Assembly (NCBI GenBank): GCA_903922545.1 | Contig: CAIXUE010000322.1 | Coordinates: 1 to 23,184 of the forward strand | Source: an uncultured Alphaproteobacteria bacterium | Lineage (GTDB): Bacteria; Pseudomonadota; Alphaproteobacteria; Micropepsales; Micropepsaceae | Length of the DNA: 23,184 nt | Direction of reading: 5' to 3' | Shown: piece after piece, positions 22,481-23,184 of the stretch | Layout: each line of letters starts with the position of its first letter | Position numbering within the stretch: the stretch's first letter is position 1 | The notes under the pieces: generated by a model | What the model was told of the DNA's origin: nothing | The model's database searches: none | What the model saw: only the letters and a program-made list of their open reading frames with translations | Translations under genes and position numbers: made by a program

Positions 22481-22743
22481 GGGGCGTGCTCCTGCTTTTC
22501 CGCCAAAAGCGGTGCAGCGAATGTGCCCTTTTCATGTTGCCCGCGCCCACCCGGGGCAGCGCCAAAATCAATATGTGCAAAGGCTTAACGCGCCCGCCGC
22601 GATGCTCCTGCCGGAAAATTCTGCCCGGCAAAAACGCGTTTCCGGCGGGTGAGTTTTTCGCCATTCGGCGCAGCCAAGGACCCGGCATTTACAGGCGGCC
22701 GCCCCGCTTCGATTGTTCACATTAAAAGAACAGGGGGGAAGAG
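22481..22743. promoter_or_regulatory. Divergent control region upstream of the gluconolactonase-like gene
   Basis: 263 bases without a gene. It holds the minus-strand start signals of the Ser-rich gene and the plus-strand leader of the SMP-30-like gene. A plus-strand hairpin (arms 22607-22617 and 22639-22649, eleven pairs including one G-T, 21-base loop) is followed 4 bases later by TTTTT (22654-22658). An alternative hairpin pairs 22609-22614 with 22625-22630 and cannot form at the same time. Nearer the start, tgttc (22714-22718) and gaaca (22728-22732) form a short inverted repeat that could be an operator. AGGGGGG precedes the ATG at 22744. Confidence 0.4.
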
Positions 22744-23184
22744 ATGACGCATCGCCTGACGCGCCGCGGCGCAATCGCCGGCGCTGCCGCGCTCATCCCC
22801 GCTGCCGCATACGCGCAGGATGCGCCAAAGCCGCAACTGGGCACGCCGCGCACCGTCATCAGCGATCCGCCCCGGGATTTTTCACCCGGCGCCGCGCCGG
22901 TGATCGCGCCCGATCCGGATGTGCTTAAAGTCGATCCCAGTTTCGGCGGACTTCTGATCAGCCAGGAAGTCATTCACCGCATCGCCACCGGCTATCATCT
23001 CACCGAAGGCCCGGCCTGGAACAGCGAAGGCCAGTTCACCATTTTCAGCGACGTCAAGAACGATACGCTCTATCGCCATATCTGGGAGACAGGCGAAGTC
23101 ACCGCCTATCGCAAGCCGTCTTTCAATTCCAACGGCAACAGCTTCGACTATCAGGGCCGCCAGCTCACCTGCCAGGATTTCTTC
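22744..23184 (+). CDS. Exported SMP-30/gluconolactonase-like protein (partial, C-terminus outside window)
   Basis: 147 codons are visible, running off the right edge. Residues 1-25 are a Tat-like signal (LTRRGAIAGAAALIPAAAYA), so the enzyme is exported. The start of a six-bladed propeller follows: GYHLTEGPAWNSEGQFTIFSDVKNDTLYRH (83-112), where Glu88 in TEGPAW is the expected metal ligand of SMP-30/gluconolactonases, and SNGNSFDYQGRQLTCQ (129-143) contains the conserved NG-x-x-x-D-x-x-G-x-L-x-x-C pattern. It probably hydrolyses a sugar lactone such as gluconolactone in the periplasm, complementing the PQQ dehydrogenases of this region. The N-terminal 60 residues are Pro-rich and longer than in cytoplasmic members. 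Confidence 0.85.
   Translation, partial: MTHRLTRRGAIAGAAALIPAAAYAQDAPKPQLGTPRTVISDPPRDFSPGAAPVIAPDPDVLKVDPSFGGLLISQEVIHRIATGYHLTEGPAWNSEGQFTIFSDVKNDTLYRHIWETGEVTAYRKPSFNSNGNSFDYQGRQLTCQDFF

Overview
This 23 kb stretch is GC-rich (by eye about 60% or more), densely coding and made of short, tightly packed operons. Almost every second product carries a Sec, Tat-like or lipoprotein signal. Together with an outer-membrane barrel protein and PQQ/cytochrome c respiration, this points to a Gram-negative bacterium. The malonyl-CoA synthetase (MatB) closely resembles alphaproteobacterial versions and codon use is uniform, so an alphaproteobacterium is my best guess, but no rRNA or marker gene is present to prove it. 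I see no tRNA, rRNA, CRISPR array, insertion sequence, phage gene or origin.

Layout. 1-1163 (minus): N-terminal part of a soluble glucose-dehydrogenase-like PQQ enzyme, cut by the window edge. 1517-4417 (minus): a large TPR protein with an O-GlcNAc-transferase-like C-terminal domain. 4521-7577 (plus): an orphan periplasmic solute-binding protein, a 2-oxoglutarate/iron oxygenase, a cysteine-rich CxxCxxCC protein and a Tat-exported TIM-barrel isomerase-like protein. 7585-10303 (minus): an operon matB-madL-madM for malonate uptake and activation to malonyl-CoA. 10392-13171 (plus): a large secreted alpha/beta hydrolase and a second orphan solute-binding protein. 13183-15082 (minus): a secreted LamG-like protein and a 7-bladed lactonase-like protein. 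15221-19680 (plus): an atypical PQQ dehydrogenase, its dihaem cytochrome c, a periplasmic cupin and an NHL propeller protein. 19791-21260 (plus): a Rap1a/Tai-like small secreted protein, an unknown lipoprotein and an outer-membrane barrel protein. 21271-22480 (minus): a GNAT acetyltransferase and a Ser/Ala-rich, His-cluster protein. 22744-end (plus): an SMP-30/gluconolactonase-like protein, cut by the window edge.

How it may work together. The dominant theme is periplasmic oxidation of sugars or alcohols. Two PQQ dehydrogenases would make lactones, aldehydes or acids and pass electrons to a dihaem cytochrome c. Two lactonase-type propellers could hydrolyse the lactones. Cupin, NHL and isomerase-like proteins may handle products. 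Five beta-propeller proteins of three or four fold classes lie in 23 kb, all predicted to be exported. The malonate operon is a separate catabolic or anabolic unit. The points most worth checking are the non-canonical metal site of the second PQQ dehydrogenase, the loss of the usual active-site histidine in the OGT-like protein, the cytochrome c with a fused planctomycete-type haem domain, and the hybrid MatB plus MadLM malonate operon.
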